DNA of 64,000 bases from Candolleomyces eurysporus (taxonomy: Eukaryota; Basidiomycota; Agaricomycetes; Agaricales; Psathyrellaceae): the NCBI GenBank assembly GCA_027579435.1, contig JANBPK010000849.1:1-64000 (forward strand), read 5' to 3'. Made by a program: the position numbers and the translations under genes. Of the stretch, positions 11,500 through 22,400 are shown piece by piece. Below the pieces are notes generated by a model that made no database searches, had not been told where the DNA came from, and saw only the letters and a program-made list of their open reading frames with translations. Each line of letters opens with the position of its first letter. Position 1 is the stretch's first letter.

Positions 11500-12130
11500 A
11501 CTCACTCTCATTGATGATATCAAGCACATCTGGAATACTGTTTTGCTCTCCAACCTCCATTCTAGCAGCATTCATCAAGGCTGCAAGACCAGCCAATTCA
11601 CCAGCAATCCATTTTTAAATTAATAGGTACCACACAGCATAGAGACTCAACAACTTGAACTGCTAGAGGACCTTGTCAATGGTCGCTAGACAAATCTCAG
11701 GCTTGACATTGAGAGCTGAGACAATGGAAGAACTAACTTGCAACTGCATGTTCCACTGCCACTTTATGCNTTTTTATGAGGTTTTACAGCANTTTTTACA
11801 TCTCTTGGACAAGCATTCTCCAGCCAAGATAAAAATCTTCCTCATAACAGCTGCAAATTAGACTTCAACAGTCTCTCTCATGCAGTCCATGACACTGAGA
11901 CCAAAGACAAGAGGGGAGAAATCAATGAGGCTCATGGCAATATAGTGAGAAAATGCAGGCCATTTGTTGGGTGTGTTGCTCATAGCCATGATTTGGGCAG
12001 GGTGCCTGCAGGTCATTCTTAATGCATTGTTGATTGTGGTGTTAAAGACACTGCTGAATTTATTGCTGTACCAGGCCAAGGTTTTTGCTCACCTTGACCA
12101 CGATCTCAGCGTAGATGCCTGTTCCATAGA
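11500..12130 (-). pseudogene. Decayed coding relic, unknown protein
   Basis: The longest minus frame (12079-11858) reads MAWYSNKFSSVFNTTINNALRM... SLIDFSPLVFGLSVMDCMRETVEV. Past its stop the same frame continues with FAAVMRKIFILAGECLSKRCK, which looks like coding sequence. Composition is less AT-rich than the flanks. I do not recognise the family. A protein search with stops read as Arg/Gln would test it. Confidence 0.35.
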
Positions 12131-12632
12131 CTCTGGTAATACTGGTTTTTTATGTGTTTGTTCAATTGGCACTGGTTGAGTATCTTATTATTTCTCTTTT
12201 CTTCTACTCATCACCTCAAGAGAGGGCCTCGCCCTCTTTCTCAGCCGGCTCTTTGACAATCTCCTTCTTCTTCTCTACTGTCAGTTCTTTAACCGGCTCT
12301 TTAACGGTTTCCTTCTTTTCAACGACTTCCGTTGGTTTGGCAGCAGCGCGTTGCTTCCTTTTCCCTTTAAGTCATCTTGGTAGCTGGAGCGGCCTGAGCC
12401 TTGGCTCGGGTCTTGGTCTCTGAAGCTTCTCAAGCGGCTTTAGCTCTAGTCTTTGGAACCGTCTCTTTGGCCTTCGCCTTGGAAGATCCCTCAGCAGTGA
12501 CCTTGGACGGCAGAGCTCTGGCCTTCACAAGCTTTGGTTTCTTCTCCTTTGACTCCTTGAGAGTCTCCTTGGTCTCTTTAGTTTCCTTTGGAACCTTCTT
12601 CGTAGGAGATGGAGTAGGGGTAGGAACAGCGG

Positions 12633-13893
12633 TGATACGACCGCATTTGTTTTAGCAAATATAAGTTCAATTTTCGTGATAATAAACTATAAAGATGACG
12701 TGGTCTGGGTCTCTAAGTACAAGAATAACTACGCTATCGATAAGGTTCACGCAGCTTGAGAAGGAAAAGAGTTAGTACTATGACTCTAGGGACACAAGAG
12801 TTGAAGCTACTCGAGGCTGTCAACTTGAAGCCGCCCCAGTTGTATTATACCCTGACTGGAGAAGCTACTTGAATTGGCGCCGTGCTAAAAGTCAGGCGGC
12901 TCGACTCAAACGGCTTCAGAAAGTCTTATACCTGGTACACGCAACTGCCCGGACACTCAGGCAGCACGACCAGAGGGTCTAGGAATCAGGCGGCTTCACA
13001 TTAATCAAGTACAAGTGCTGGAGCGGCACGAATGGTCTTTCGAAACGACGAAGTCCATGGCTGGTGGCGCGGCTGGGTGGCTGTGATAAACTCCAACGCA
13101 GCGCGAGGAACTGAAGCAGCTCGAGTCCTGAGTCAAGGGAATGACCAGACCGACCGTTGGCATTGGGTGAAAAGGTGCAGGTGATGCCGGGTGAGGCAAC
13201 CGTACCTGTCCAAGTGGCTTGAGACTAGCAACAAGAGTACGCGGAGCAAGGATGCCCGTCCACTCTCGATCATCAGTCGGCATCTCACGCGGCTTCACCA
13301 GAAAGGAAATGGTGATCTAAATTTGGCGTCCAGAGGCACGCCTGACTCGCGCAGCTACAATCTTGGCGCGGCCTCTACCAATACCCGGTTCTATTTTCAC
13401 TTTATCTTTTGCTTGGACTCTTATTATTGGCTATGACTTGTCTATCATATGTGTCTCTTTATCTATTTTTACACGGCTCGAAGTAGTATATATACACGCT
13501 AACTACTGACTCGAGCGGCATCATCGTATCATTGTTGTTTTATCTTTACTTGCGTTTATCGACGAATCTATCGAGCTTTTCTGCTTATACTTCACACGGC
13601 GTGAACTATCAGTTTTATCTTGGAACTTAGGAACTTAAGCAGTCATAAGGCTTGACTACTTGGGAATAGGAATCTCACTAGCTGTACACTAGGGTACTTT
13701 TAGTTCTGTGGAGTGTATCGAAGAAAGAACAAGAGAGCTTAGTATTCTTAATTCACTCTATAACCCCCACAAACTCGCACTTTGACTTTGTGCGGCCTGA
13801 CTCTCACACCGCGTGACTATACACAGCTTGTATACAGGTTGTGGTTGGTGTTTTGTGTGTGTGTTTTTGAGCTTGGCAGCACCGATCTCATCA
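12633..13893 (+). mobile_element. Solo LTR (family B, copy 1)
   Basis: A 1261-bp unit begins TGATACGACCGC and ends GATCTCATCA, flanked by the 4-bp direct repeat GCGG (12629-12632 and 13894-13897). An inverted copy of almost the same length lies at 59153-60421. A TATA-like AGTATATATAC lies near 13484, about 850 bp in, leaving about 400 bp for R and U5, which suits an LTR read on the plus strand. It interrupts the lysine-rich gene. It is rich in CpG compared with surrounding DNA, so it is probably younger. A 4-bp duplication is less usual than 5 bp but known for some LTR elements. Confidence 0.75.
13005..13298 (-). other. Open frame antisense to LTR B, conserved in the inverted copy
   Basis: It encodes KPREMPTDD-EWTGILA and SPAPFHPMPTVGLVIPLTQD, followed by HPAAP-AMDFVVSK. 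The same protein segments are open in the other copy (about 59757-60049, plus strand), apart from a 2-nt frame change in the middle. No domain recognised. The two copies are highly similar at DNA level, so conservation of the frame alone does not prove it is coding. Confidence 0.3.
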
Positions 13894-14157
13894 GCGGGAA
13901 GTGGGGCGGGAGGATCGGGGAGTTGTGAGTCTCTTTTGTATTGATTGCAGAGGGATGCGAGTTGCATAACGCTCGCGTGGTGTAAAAAAGAAAGGGCTTT
14001 GATCTCACCGTCGATCCTGGCTATGTTGGACTTGAGGCAGTTCATCTGATAGAACAGGTCTAACGCCGGGTGAGTCGCTCCTATAGCGCTCTCGATGGCT
14101 ACGGAGGTTTGCTGGTATTCTTCAGCAAAGATGCCGGTGTCAAATATAGAACCTATA

Positions 14158-14200
14158 ATAAAATAACTCTAAGATTAAAAAAACTAGAGTTATTTATGTA
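14158..14200. repeat. AT-rich hairpin at the gene/AT-rich junction
   Basis: AAATAACTCTAA and its near complement CTAGAGTTATTT face each other about 12 bp apart, exactly where the CpG-containing gene sequence stops and AT-rich DNA begins. It may be the end of an old AT-rich insertion; no partner end was identified. Confidence 0.35.
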
Positions 14201-15700
14201 TTTTAATATTATAATGTGACTAGATTTGGTCTCAGCTTTTGCTACTTTTGCTTGCTTTCTTGAATAACCTGACACTATGCATATGGAAGCTGGTCTTTAT
14301 GTTGTTTGGTACATCAAGGCCACTNAAAACTTCTGACTTACCTTAAATAGCAAGGACTTTGTATTATTGAGCTACTTCAATGCAAACCAAAGTATGAATA
14401 GAGTTGGTGTTATTTTTTAGAGCTCAAAGAAACAATCAATTATTATTTTGTTGTTTTCTGAATTTAAATATGTTGCTTTAATTTATGCTGTTAAAAAAGC
14501 AAAATAGCTTTGGATTTTAACTTGGAAAGTTTTATTCATTGTTGGTCTTGATGCTTATATTAACAATATGTTCAAGCTTAACTATTTAAAAATTACCTTG
14601 GAATCCTGGTCTTTTATAAACAGGTTAGGTTCAGTTTCCAAAAAATAAAAAGTTATACATCTCAGAATTTAGTCTGTATATCATTTCAGTTAATAGCTTA
14701 AAAACTATGATGCAATGAACAAACCTAGAAGGTAATTAATTTAAAGTTATTTAGACTTGAAGTCCATCTATATATCACCAATAATCTAGATTGAAACTGA
14801 TGTTTATGCTGAAAGCCAGATTCCGTTTATTATACAAACTCAAAATTTACTCATATAATATTGCAGATGTGGTGCAAGTACAACCAATGACCAATGAAAG
14901 TTGGCATGTATACAATTGATGAATTACACTTTAAATTATATTAACTGCAAATCCATCTATATATAAATTAGGCACTATTCTGATTTTTCATGACTATTAT
15001 ACACATTTGAAATTGTGGTGTATAACAGCACACTTCAAGGCTTTTGCACATCCTGAATGCTGGGACAATTATATAAATCCAAAACAAGTTTGTATAATAT
15101 TAGTTTAATTACAATAAATTTCATAAGTTGTCATGCTATTGACCTTAGCCAATATTATAATGTACGAAGCTGTTCTTACCACTTGTAGTAGTAAAGATAG
15201 ATATATAAACAGAAAATAAAACTGTATAACAACAATTAAAATTCTCAATTTTTATGTTGGATTGTACTCACAAAAAGTAATTGTAGTAATAGTGGGCTAA
15301 ATACACATAAATTTTACCCTTCATTTAAAGCAGATATACAACAAAAAGACAAGTGTGTATAACATTACTCACAATAGCATGAGTTTACATTTTTCTATCT
15401 CAATGCTTATTTTAATTGTTTTTACAAAGTACAGTGAAAGCTTTAGAGGTTCAAGTATTTACTTACACAAGGTTAGCTTTTGTCTACTATCCAAAAAATT
15501 AATCCTACCTTCTTCTCCCTCTCCCAAATCTCTTCACATGTGCAACAGCAAAATTAAAACTCAATGCAGCCTTTTCAAAATCTATTGAAATATAGACAAA
15601 AGGTTGCTGCAAATAGCCCTTACAGNAAAAAAAGAATGCTACAATACTCAGAACATGCTCTCAAAAACTGCAAACACATCGACATGAACAAGTTCTGCGA
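14201..15700. other. AT-rich stretch without recognisable genes
   Basis: Strongly AT-rich, almost without CpG. No gene, RNA or clear repeat seen. Short frames near 15355-15809 have no recognisable motif. Confidence 0.6.
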
Positions 15701-15729
15701 CATATTCTGCAAAATCTCCTACAAGAACA

Positions 15730-16430
15730 GCTCATACCTGTTTTGTTTGTGCTATTGGTGCCACATATGCTCGTTTGGCAACGATCTCCTCCACAAAACA
15801 TACGTCTGAGGCGTCAAAAAGGAGCAATGTGATAAGCCCAACTTTCTCAAAAGACAACAATATCACCAAGTACACAAAATAGCTTGTCAAGCTCAATCCC
15901 AAGCATTCAACAATGTTTATGGTCTTTGTGATATTGTTTGAAAAACATACTTGCAAATAAACATGAGAAAATAGCATCATTATTAATAATATTGTATTGT
16001 CCCATATCGTAACTAATACTGATATCGTATTATTTTATGATTTAAGCAGTTTGCTCAAGCTCAACAATGTCTTTGGCCTCTTTGAAATCTTCTTTGATTT
16101 TTTTTTGCAATGCTGCATTTGAAGCTTTATATATTGGAGCATCATACCTCTCTTTTATAACCATTCTTGCTGGTCTCCATCACCTCTTTCCTCTAGGCTC
16201 AGGATTATCATCCTGTAAGTATTAAAACATGTCAATCTTCTTTCATATATTGACTCGTTGTTATAAAACCCCACCAGATTCCAACTTATATCTACTTACA
16301 TGACTTTTTGCTTCAACATCTGATGCTTCTAGCTTTTTTGAAGCCATCTTTGATGCCTTATATGTTGGAGCCCCATATTTTCCTTTTGTAATCATTCTTG
16401 CAAATTCCATTGCTTTTCTTTGAGTTTAGA
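15730..16430 (-). pseudogene. Relic with a duplicated PARM-IK-Y-AP-YKAS motif
   Basis: The minus strand encodes FARMITKGKYGAPTYKASKM near 16420-16340 and, about 250 bp further on, PARMVIKERYDAPIYKAS near 16190-16110, each followed by a Lys/Glu/Ala-rich helix-like segment. The repeat is also visible in DNA. Between them lie stops and possible introns. Another open frame (15980-15732) is hydrophobic. Function unknown; the two similar blocks suggest an internal repeat of a transposon or host protein. Confidence 0.4.
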
Positions 16431-16619
16431 CACATAGTACTGTAAGTATGGCACAAGTCAATCTCATCTCTGACATCATGCAAACATTACAAAAGCCTAC
16501 TGCATTTTGCCTATGTTGGCCCATGTTGGCTTCACTAATAGTGGTAAATTTGTGATTGTCCTGATTAAAAATATTAGCTAATGTCTATAATGATAATGAA
16601 GACAGGTTCACTTGTTTTT

Positions 16620-16890
16620 TGGGCATGTGTGGTGATGGTGCAATCTCAACAAGTGAACTCAAGAGATCCAAGACATTTGAAGAGACCTCAATAAAAAAAA
16701 TACTGTGGTGATGATAGAAAGTTGTCACTGGCCAACAATGGTCAGTGGTGGTCATCTCCAATCTGTCATCCTTTGTGGTAATGGTTGTCTATATCTGTTG
16801 ACATTGTAGTTGATGTGGTCATGATCCTTGTCCATTTTTGTTAATGCCATTGACGTGGTGGTGGTCGTCATCTGTTAACATTGTCATTAA
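16620..16890. repeat. Simple GTGGT/GGTCAT-rich tract
   Basis: Degenerate repeats of GTGGTGGTCAT and GTTGACATTGTC type over about 270 bp. No coding sense. Confidence 0.5.
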
Positions 16891-16914
16891 TATAGTTAGA
16901 TTTACTGTCAATAA

Positions 16915-18395
16915 GACGGGATCAGCACTAGAGGAAGAAATAGAGAACATAGAAAAGTTGTTTTTGTGTTCCTCTCCAACCTAACGTTGATACGGCACTT
17001 GCCTGCATACCGTTAGAAAAATTGCGAATTAATAGAACTTTTCTTTGGAAGTCCTTCTGAATTAAAGTACTAAGTAACAATAACGACTTATAAAACTTAG
17101 CATATCTTCTGAACATCGCAAAACCAAGAGTCGGAGCGGTTCCCAACTTCAGACTTAGTAGCTCTCAAGGATCTGGCTCAGCGACCCAAGTACGACAGTT
17201 TGGCAGTGGTGCTTTAAATTAGGAAGGCTTTGCGAACGTATCCNAAGGGTAGAGAAATAATTCAGAACCATAACTGCATGCCCAACCTAGCAAGGTACGG
17301 CATAGGAAGGGAGTCTGCACACTAAAGGGATATTTGCCCTGACATTCACTAAGCGGAAAGTGTAACGTAACTCTGTGGCTTTGAAGGTGTGATGGCAAAT
17401 TTGTTAAGTCAAACAAACCTGACAGTTGCCGGATTCAGAAGTACGAGTGGCTTGAATGAAGGTTTCTGAAGAGCCAACTCAAGGTGTGAACTGATGCGGG
17501 ATAGAAACTAGACCTTCGGTTGCCTTCAGAACCTGAGATAGATTTCGGTCTTGTGAGCCGAGGTTGATAACAAGGAAAGCAAGGAGTGCGGAAGAATGCG
17601 GAATGTCTAGGGTTGAGGCAATGATATGATGAGGGCTTGGGAGAGGTGCCCAGCCAACCAGATAGACGGAAGTAGGATTGGGAGCAAAGGTACTCACCTC
17701 TGAACCTATTCTGAACTATCAAAGCATGTGGAGATACTGGAGTGCCGTTTCGGCAGTGGTTCTGAACACGTCTAGGCGCAAGTCTGGGAGAGTTGAGACC
17801 TTGTTCTGGAGCCCGGATACCCTCATATGATTATTTTGTTTTGGATTGGTTGATTTCATGTGTTTATATTTCTGTTTGTCTTGGATGTGTTTGCCAAACT
17901 TATCTACAGTATTTAATCTTGGACTTTAAGGAACTAAATCTACATAGAGGATAGCTAGTGTTGTATTTTGCGTCCGGGTCCGTGTAACCCACCAAATCTA
18001 CAAGAGCCTTTCTGTTATCTTTTGCGTGTTTAAGTTCAGAAGCCGTTTGGAGGCCGTGTCCTCATCGCGTTGTTAAAGTTATATCGTGTCAAGACCGTAT
18101 TCTCACTTCTGAAGTCGAATTCATATATTGTCGAAGTCTGTTGTCTACAAAGTTTAGCTTCCAAAGCAATAACATCAAACCTGGTTGAGCCTTAGCTCCC
18201 CCCTCAAATTTGCAATTGCAAAGTTTACGTTCTGAAGCCTTAATCCAGCTTGACTTAGAGCTTTTCACTATACCTTTGCCCGCCTCTTATCTTCCGAAGA
18301 TACTTAGTGCGTTTGTTTTGTGTGTGTGTTGGTGTTAGAGTTTGGTTCTTTGTCTTGTTGTGATTTGAGCCTTAGAACGCGACCTGCGCATCAAC
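16915..18395. other. CpG-containing island of unknown nature, possible LTR or gene remnant
   Basis: This 1.5-kb block has clearly more C+G and CpG than the DNA on both sides and sharp edges near GACGGGATCAGC (16917) and GCGCATCAACATGATC (about 18388). The right part is T-rich with GTGTGTGTTGGTG tracts, like a promoter or LTR. Frames of 60-95 codons on the minus strand (17722-17435, 17416-17219) have no known motif. I could not find matching ends or a target duplication, so I do not call it an LTR. Confidence 0.4.
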
Positions 18396-18734
18396 ATGAT
18401 CTTGAGATCTGCAAAATCCACTATTGAATCTTGTAATTGTCCTCCTAATTTGTCTCCTTCTATGACAATGAATTCAAAGAAATCTCTAACTGCTCACCTT
18501 TTAGACCCACATCTTCCAAGTCCTAGAAATCACCAAACCACTGAACCAGAAAACATTAAGATAAAGCAAATGAACAGACTTGCTTCATCATCACAGTGCC
18601 GTTTTGCAATTTAGTTATTCATTCAAGAGAAATACAAGATAACATTCCACATAGGTCAGTGCTTACAGATGTCAGAACTTGGTAAAACTACATCCCTTCA
18701 AACAAGTCTCCATTCCCACCTTACTTAATATATA

Positions 18735-18905
18735 TAACCCTATTCAGCCTAGTAAGATCACTAACTCCTTCTCCAGTTAAATCGATCTCCATATTCCTTG
18801 TAAGGTTGATCTCCACACTTCTTATGAGGTCGATCTCTACTTGTCTCAGGACTTGCCCTGTTAGGTCAATCACCTGACATCTAGTGAAATCAATCTCAAT
18901 CCTGA
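18735..18905. repeat. Degenerate tandem repeat of about 30-33 bp
   Basis: On the minus strand it translates to repeated VEIDLTR-like units (EIDFTR, VEIDLIR, VEINLTR, MEIDLTG). At DNA level, GATCTC and AGGT(C/T)GATCTC recur. Probably a minisatellite; a coding role is not supported. Confidence 0.5.
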
Positions 18906-19220
18906 TTGGGTGCCCCACTCTTCTTGCCTTCTGTTTAGCTTTTCGCATTTTTTTATTGCTCTTGGCTTGTAGAAGACAACAGTGTTTGCTGTTTGCAATG
19001 GCACTAGCAGGTGTATGAAAGAGATCAAACTATATGGTCTGCTCCTGTAGGTTGTACATGTCAAGGTAAAAGCGAGATCATGGTTCAAGTAGAACCACTT
19101 TGGTGACGCCACTAGAACTGTGACATCGCATCTGATGGTGCCAGCGCATTGGTTGATGTGCTGGCATCATCAATCATGCTTTGCCACAATCCTGCCACCC
19201 TTTGAGCTCTGGATCTATCA

Positions 19221-19491
19221 CACTGTGTTTTTGATGTGTTTGTTCAAAGAGCACATTTTAAGCAAACCATATGCAAAGGTTAACTTTGTCTACAATCTGC
19301 AATACAAATGTTTAAGCTAGGCAAATTCAAATTTGCAATGCATGTGTCTGGCTTCCTTTTGCCACCACTAAAACTTTGCTCAATATGTGTCCAATGTAGG
19401 CACATTAAACACAAACCGTAAACAAATGCATTCCTTGCACCTGATTTGTTTAGAATGTGCTCATTGAACAAACACATAAAAAACTGCAGTG
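19221..19491 (+). mobile_element. MITE, CACTG-ended, copy 1
   Basis: A 271-bp unit starts CACTGTGTTTTTGATG and ends AAAAACTGCAGTG, with long imperfect terminal inverted repeats of about 50 bp (GTTTGTTCAAAGAGCACATT on the left, its complement on the right). It is about 85-90 percent identical by eye to copies at 30370 and 40195. Flanking 3-mers are TCA and CCA, a possible duplication with one transition. Ends beginning CACT and a 3-bp duplication point to the CACTA (EnSpm/CMC) superfamily; it encodes nothing. Confidence 0.75.
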
Positions 19492-19499
19492 CCAGCAAC

Positions 19500-22400
19500 C
19501 TCATTGCCAGCAATTAAGGGACACATTAAGTACATCTTTGACTCCTATCTAGCCTCAACTTGTACAACTTTGCGGGTTTTGATGTGTTTATTTTATTCAG
19601 TCTGACCCAGTTCAGTTCTCTTTTCTCTATGCTGGTGTTATTTGTTATTTTGCCCCTGCTGTTATCCCACCACCACTTGAATGCCACCCATGACGTTGCC
19701 ATCAGCAATTGAGGGACAAATTGATTACACCTTTAGCCACAATCTTCAAATCCCACTTAACATGTTTAGATGTGATTCAGAACCTCTCTCTTTTCCAACT
19801 TGTTGAATCGCAGAGCCTTACCAGCACCACTTGAATCAATGAATTCCTCACTCTGTTGCTCTTTTCCAACATTTTCTTTAATCATCCCCATTCAAAAACT
19901 CAATCATGGATGTCCTATTTTTAGAAAACAACATATATTGCAACAGCTTTCAAGTGAGTTTTGCCTTTTGTTTCAATTTGTCAGTCTTTCTAATCTTGGT
20001 TTCAGAAAAATTTCTACAGCTGCCCTTGTGTTCTCTGCAAGCACAAACTGTGCATTGAGTATCAACTGAACTTGCTGCCCAAATGACTGCAGCTGCAGCT
20101 ACAGAGAAGTTGTGAAGGCTGGAAAAAGATAACAAAGATTTAGATATATCCAAAGATGAATTTTGGAATATTGCAGGTCCTGAGGGCATTACTTGAAAGT
20201 GAGTTTAATCCAGTTGCATTGCCCAGCTCACAAACTCATTTTTCTGAAAAATGAGGTGCAGCTCAACAAGCTAACCTTTCCTCAAAAGAACCAAAGATCC
20301 ACTGTAGCCCATCCTGTTAGCACCATTTTCTCCGCATCTCAAAACATTCCCAGCAAACTTTCAAAGCATAAATGCGGCAAGCAAAGTGAAAAGAGGAGGC
20401 AACAGAAGAAATGTGGCCCATCACCTGGGGTAACACCAGCACGTGCAAGGTTCAATCAGGTTGTTTAAGGTCTCAAACTTTAGACGACATACTTCAAAGC
20501 CAGCCAGTTTTCTCTCGACATGCATGTAAAAGTTATCAGCATTGGATGGCCCAGTCTGCCTCTTCTTAAAGATTATCTTCAAGAAATCATTGGCTGCTAC
20601 CAGGACAGCTCCATCATGGAAATACTTGCTCATTTCCATCAAATTCTCTTCAATTTGTAAGTTTATTTCTTTTTCTTGTCTTATCTCATTTCATTCTAGA
20701 CCTTAGCATGTCCAGGTTTGCTATCGCTTTGCTCAACAGTATGCACCAAATCTTTGACATTTGTACAATATCAGCCAAGTTTCTTGCTAACTTTTAGTAT
20801 GATCTGTATAACATGATAGATGCCCTCATAAAATTCAGCCTATTGAAAGAGGGCCTTATGAAGGAATGTGAGCTACAAAATCCATGTGATGATCATTTCC
20901 AATGTCTGATGGGGCACCAGAAGCCTTATCACAACACAAGTTTTGATAGCTTTTTAATTCATTACTGTAATTTTAATGTTTTCTTTCAACATAGATGATC
21001 ATCTTTGTTAAGTGGTACAAGGATAACCAGCAAACTGTCGAAGAATTTTTAGAGAAATCATGCATCAAAGAACTCATGTGAATTCACACTTGCTGAGCAT
21101 TTTATCATTGCTCATTGAGTTCTTAGTGCATGGATTAACTGCATGAATTAACTGGATGCTCTGCGTGTTTTTCCTGAAATTTCAAAGAAATACCAAAAAT
21201 GTGCTGAGTAGCACAAGGAGAAGTACAGAGTATTCCCAGTTTTTGATCTATTCTGAAATTTTTGCATCAATGAAATTTTTTTTTGGCCAAGTGCGTCATT
21301 CACACCAATCTATATGCTAATCCTAGAAATATTGTTGAGATTTGTGTGATCTTTGTCTACATCATTTTTGGTATGTGCATTTCTTTCTGCATATCTTTGA
21401 ATATTAATGTCACATTTAGATTTGAATTTCAATTACAAAATCCAAAGCTAGTTTGTTATATAAGAGGCAAAGATCATTATTGAGCTGCCACTCTGGATTT
21501 TTTTTCATTATTTCTTTTTAATGTTCATTCATTTCAACTGTGACATTTCTAATAAGTTCAAATTTCTTTCTGTATTTTTTTTTTTCTAAAGAATGCATTG
21601 TAAATATTAAGATTATATATATCATAGATGAATCTTTGCCTATTTATTCATTAATACATACAGTAAAGCAAAGAGGGTTCATTGAGCTTAATCTGTCAGT
21701 GGATACTCATGAGCAAAGGAGTATAGTATTTTTCAGCCAAGGTAATTTATTCTCATCCTTTGGAACTGAGTATGCAACCTTTAGAGCTGTGTGCTAAGCT
21801 GAACATACTGGTATAACCAATATTTTGGGCAATTTCAACAAATATTACGCACTTTATGAGACTGTTAGGCCAGTGTAATAACCTTATTTCTTTAATATTC
21901 TTTTTGTTTATATTATGTGTTATTTCTTGATTTTTGAAATCCTAGACTTTTTTTAACCTTTACCTAATCTTTTATAGTTTTCTTAACCTTATACAACTAT
22001 TTTTTGTATGTTTATGAAAGCTAAAGTTAATAATTTAGAATTATATTCATCTTAGTGCCAAATAAAGCATAAGTTACAATACACTTTAATCTTTTCAGTT
22101 TGTTATATTAATTTCTTTTATGTTATTGTCACTATCTGACTAATTAGTAAAATAGTAAACATTAAAAAGCTATAAAGTTGCTAAATTAATTTTGATTAGA
22201 ATNAAAAAAAAAAACCAATATGCTTCTAGTGCACACAAGTTGTTGGGCTGGANTTTTTTTATATGTAAAGTACCTTGTATGTTCAGGTGGGCTCAAAAGT
22301 AAATAAGACTTATTGTTGTAAGAAAAGAAAAAAAAAAAAAGATTCATATTTGCCAATTAAATACAAAGATTATTTTGCAAAAAAAATATTGGGNTTTTTA

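Larger units (their letters stand above)
12216..14153 (-). pseudogene. Lysine/glutamate/proline-rich gene, exon split by a solo LTR
   Basis: The upstream segment (14153-13894, minus) encodes DTGIFAEEYQQTSVAIESAI ... LPDPPAPLP; the downstream segment (12632-12216) encodes VPTPTPSPTKKVPKETKETK followed by K/E/A-rich repeats ending EKEGEALS and stop. Removing the LTR (12633-13893) and one GCGG duplication joins the two in the same frame, so the insertion lies in a coding exon. Further damage: a TGA in KTRAKAA*EASETK, a TAA after ATKMT, and a frame change before KGKRKQRAAAK. An AT-rich junction with a possible intron acceptor (tatag) lies at 14153. Function unknown; the low-complexity lysine-rich tail resembles nucleic-acid-binding linker proteins only in composition. 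Confidence 0.6.

Noticed and set aside
12154..12655. Plus-strand Ser/Phe/Leu-rich proteins
   Set aside because: Antisense of the lysine-rich gene; codon pattern and frame continuity across the LTR support the minus strand.
20440..20470. tRNA-like B box (GTTCAATCAGG)
   Set aside because: No matching A box or cloverleaf could be built; I found no convincing tRNA gene in the window.
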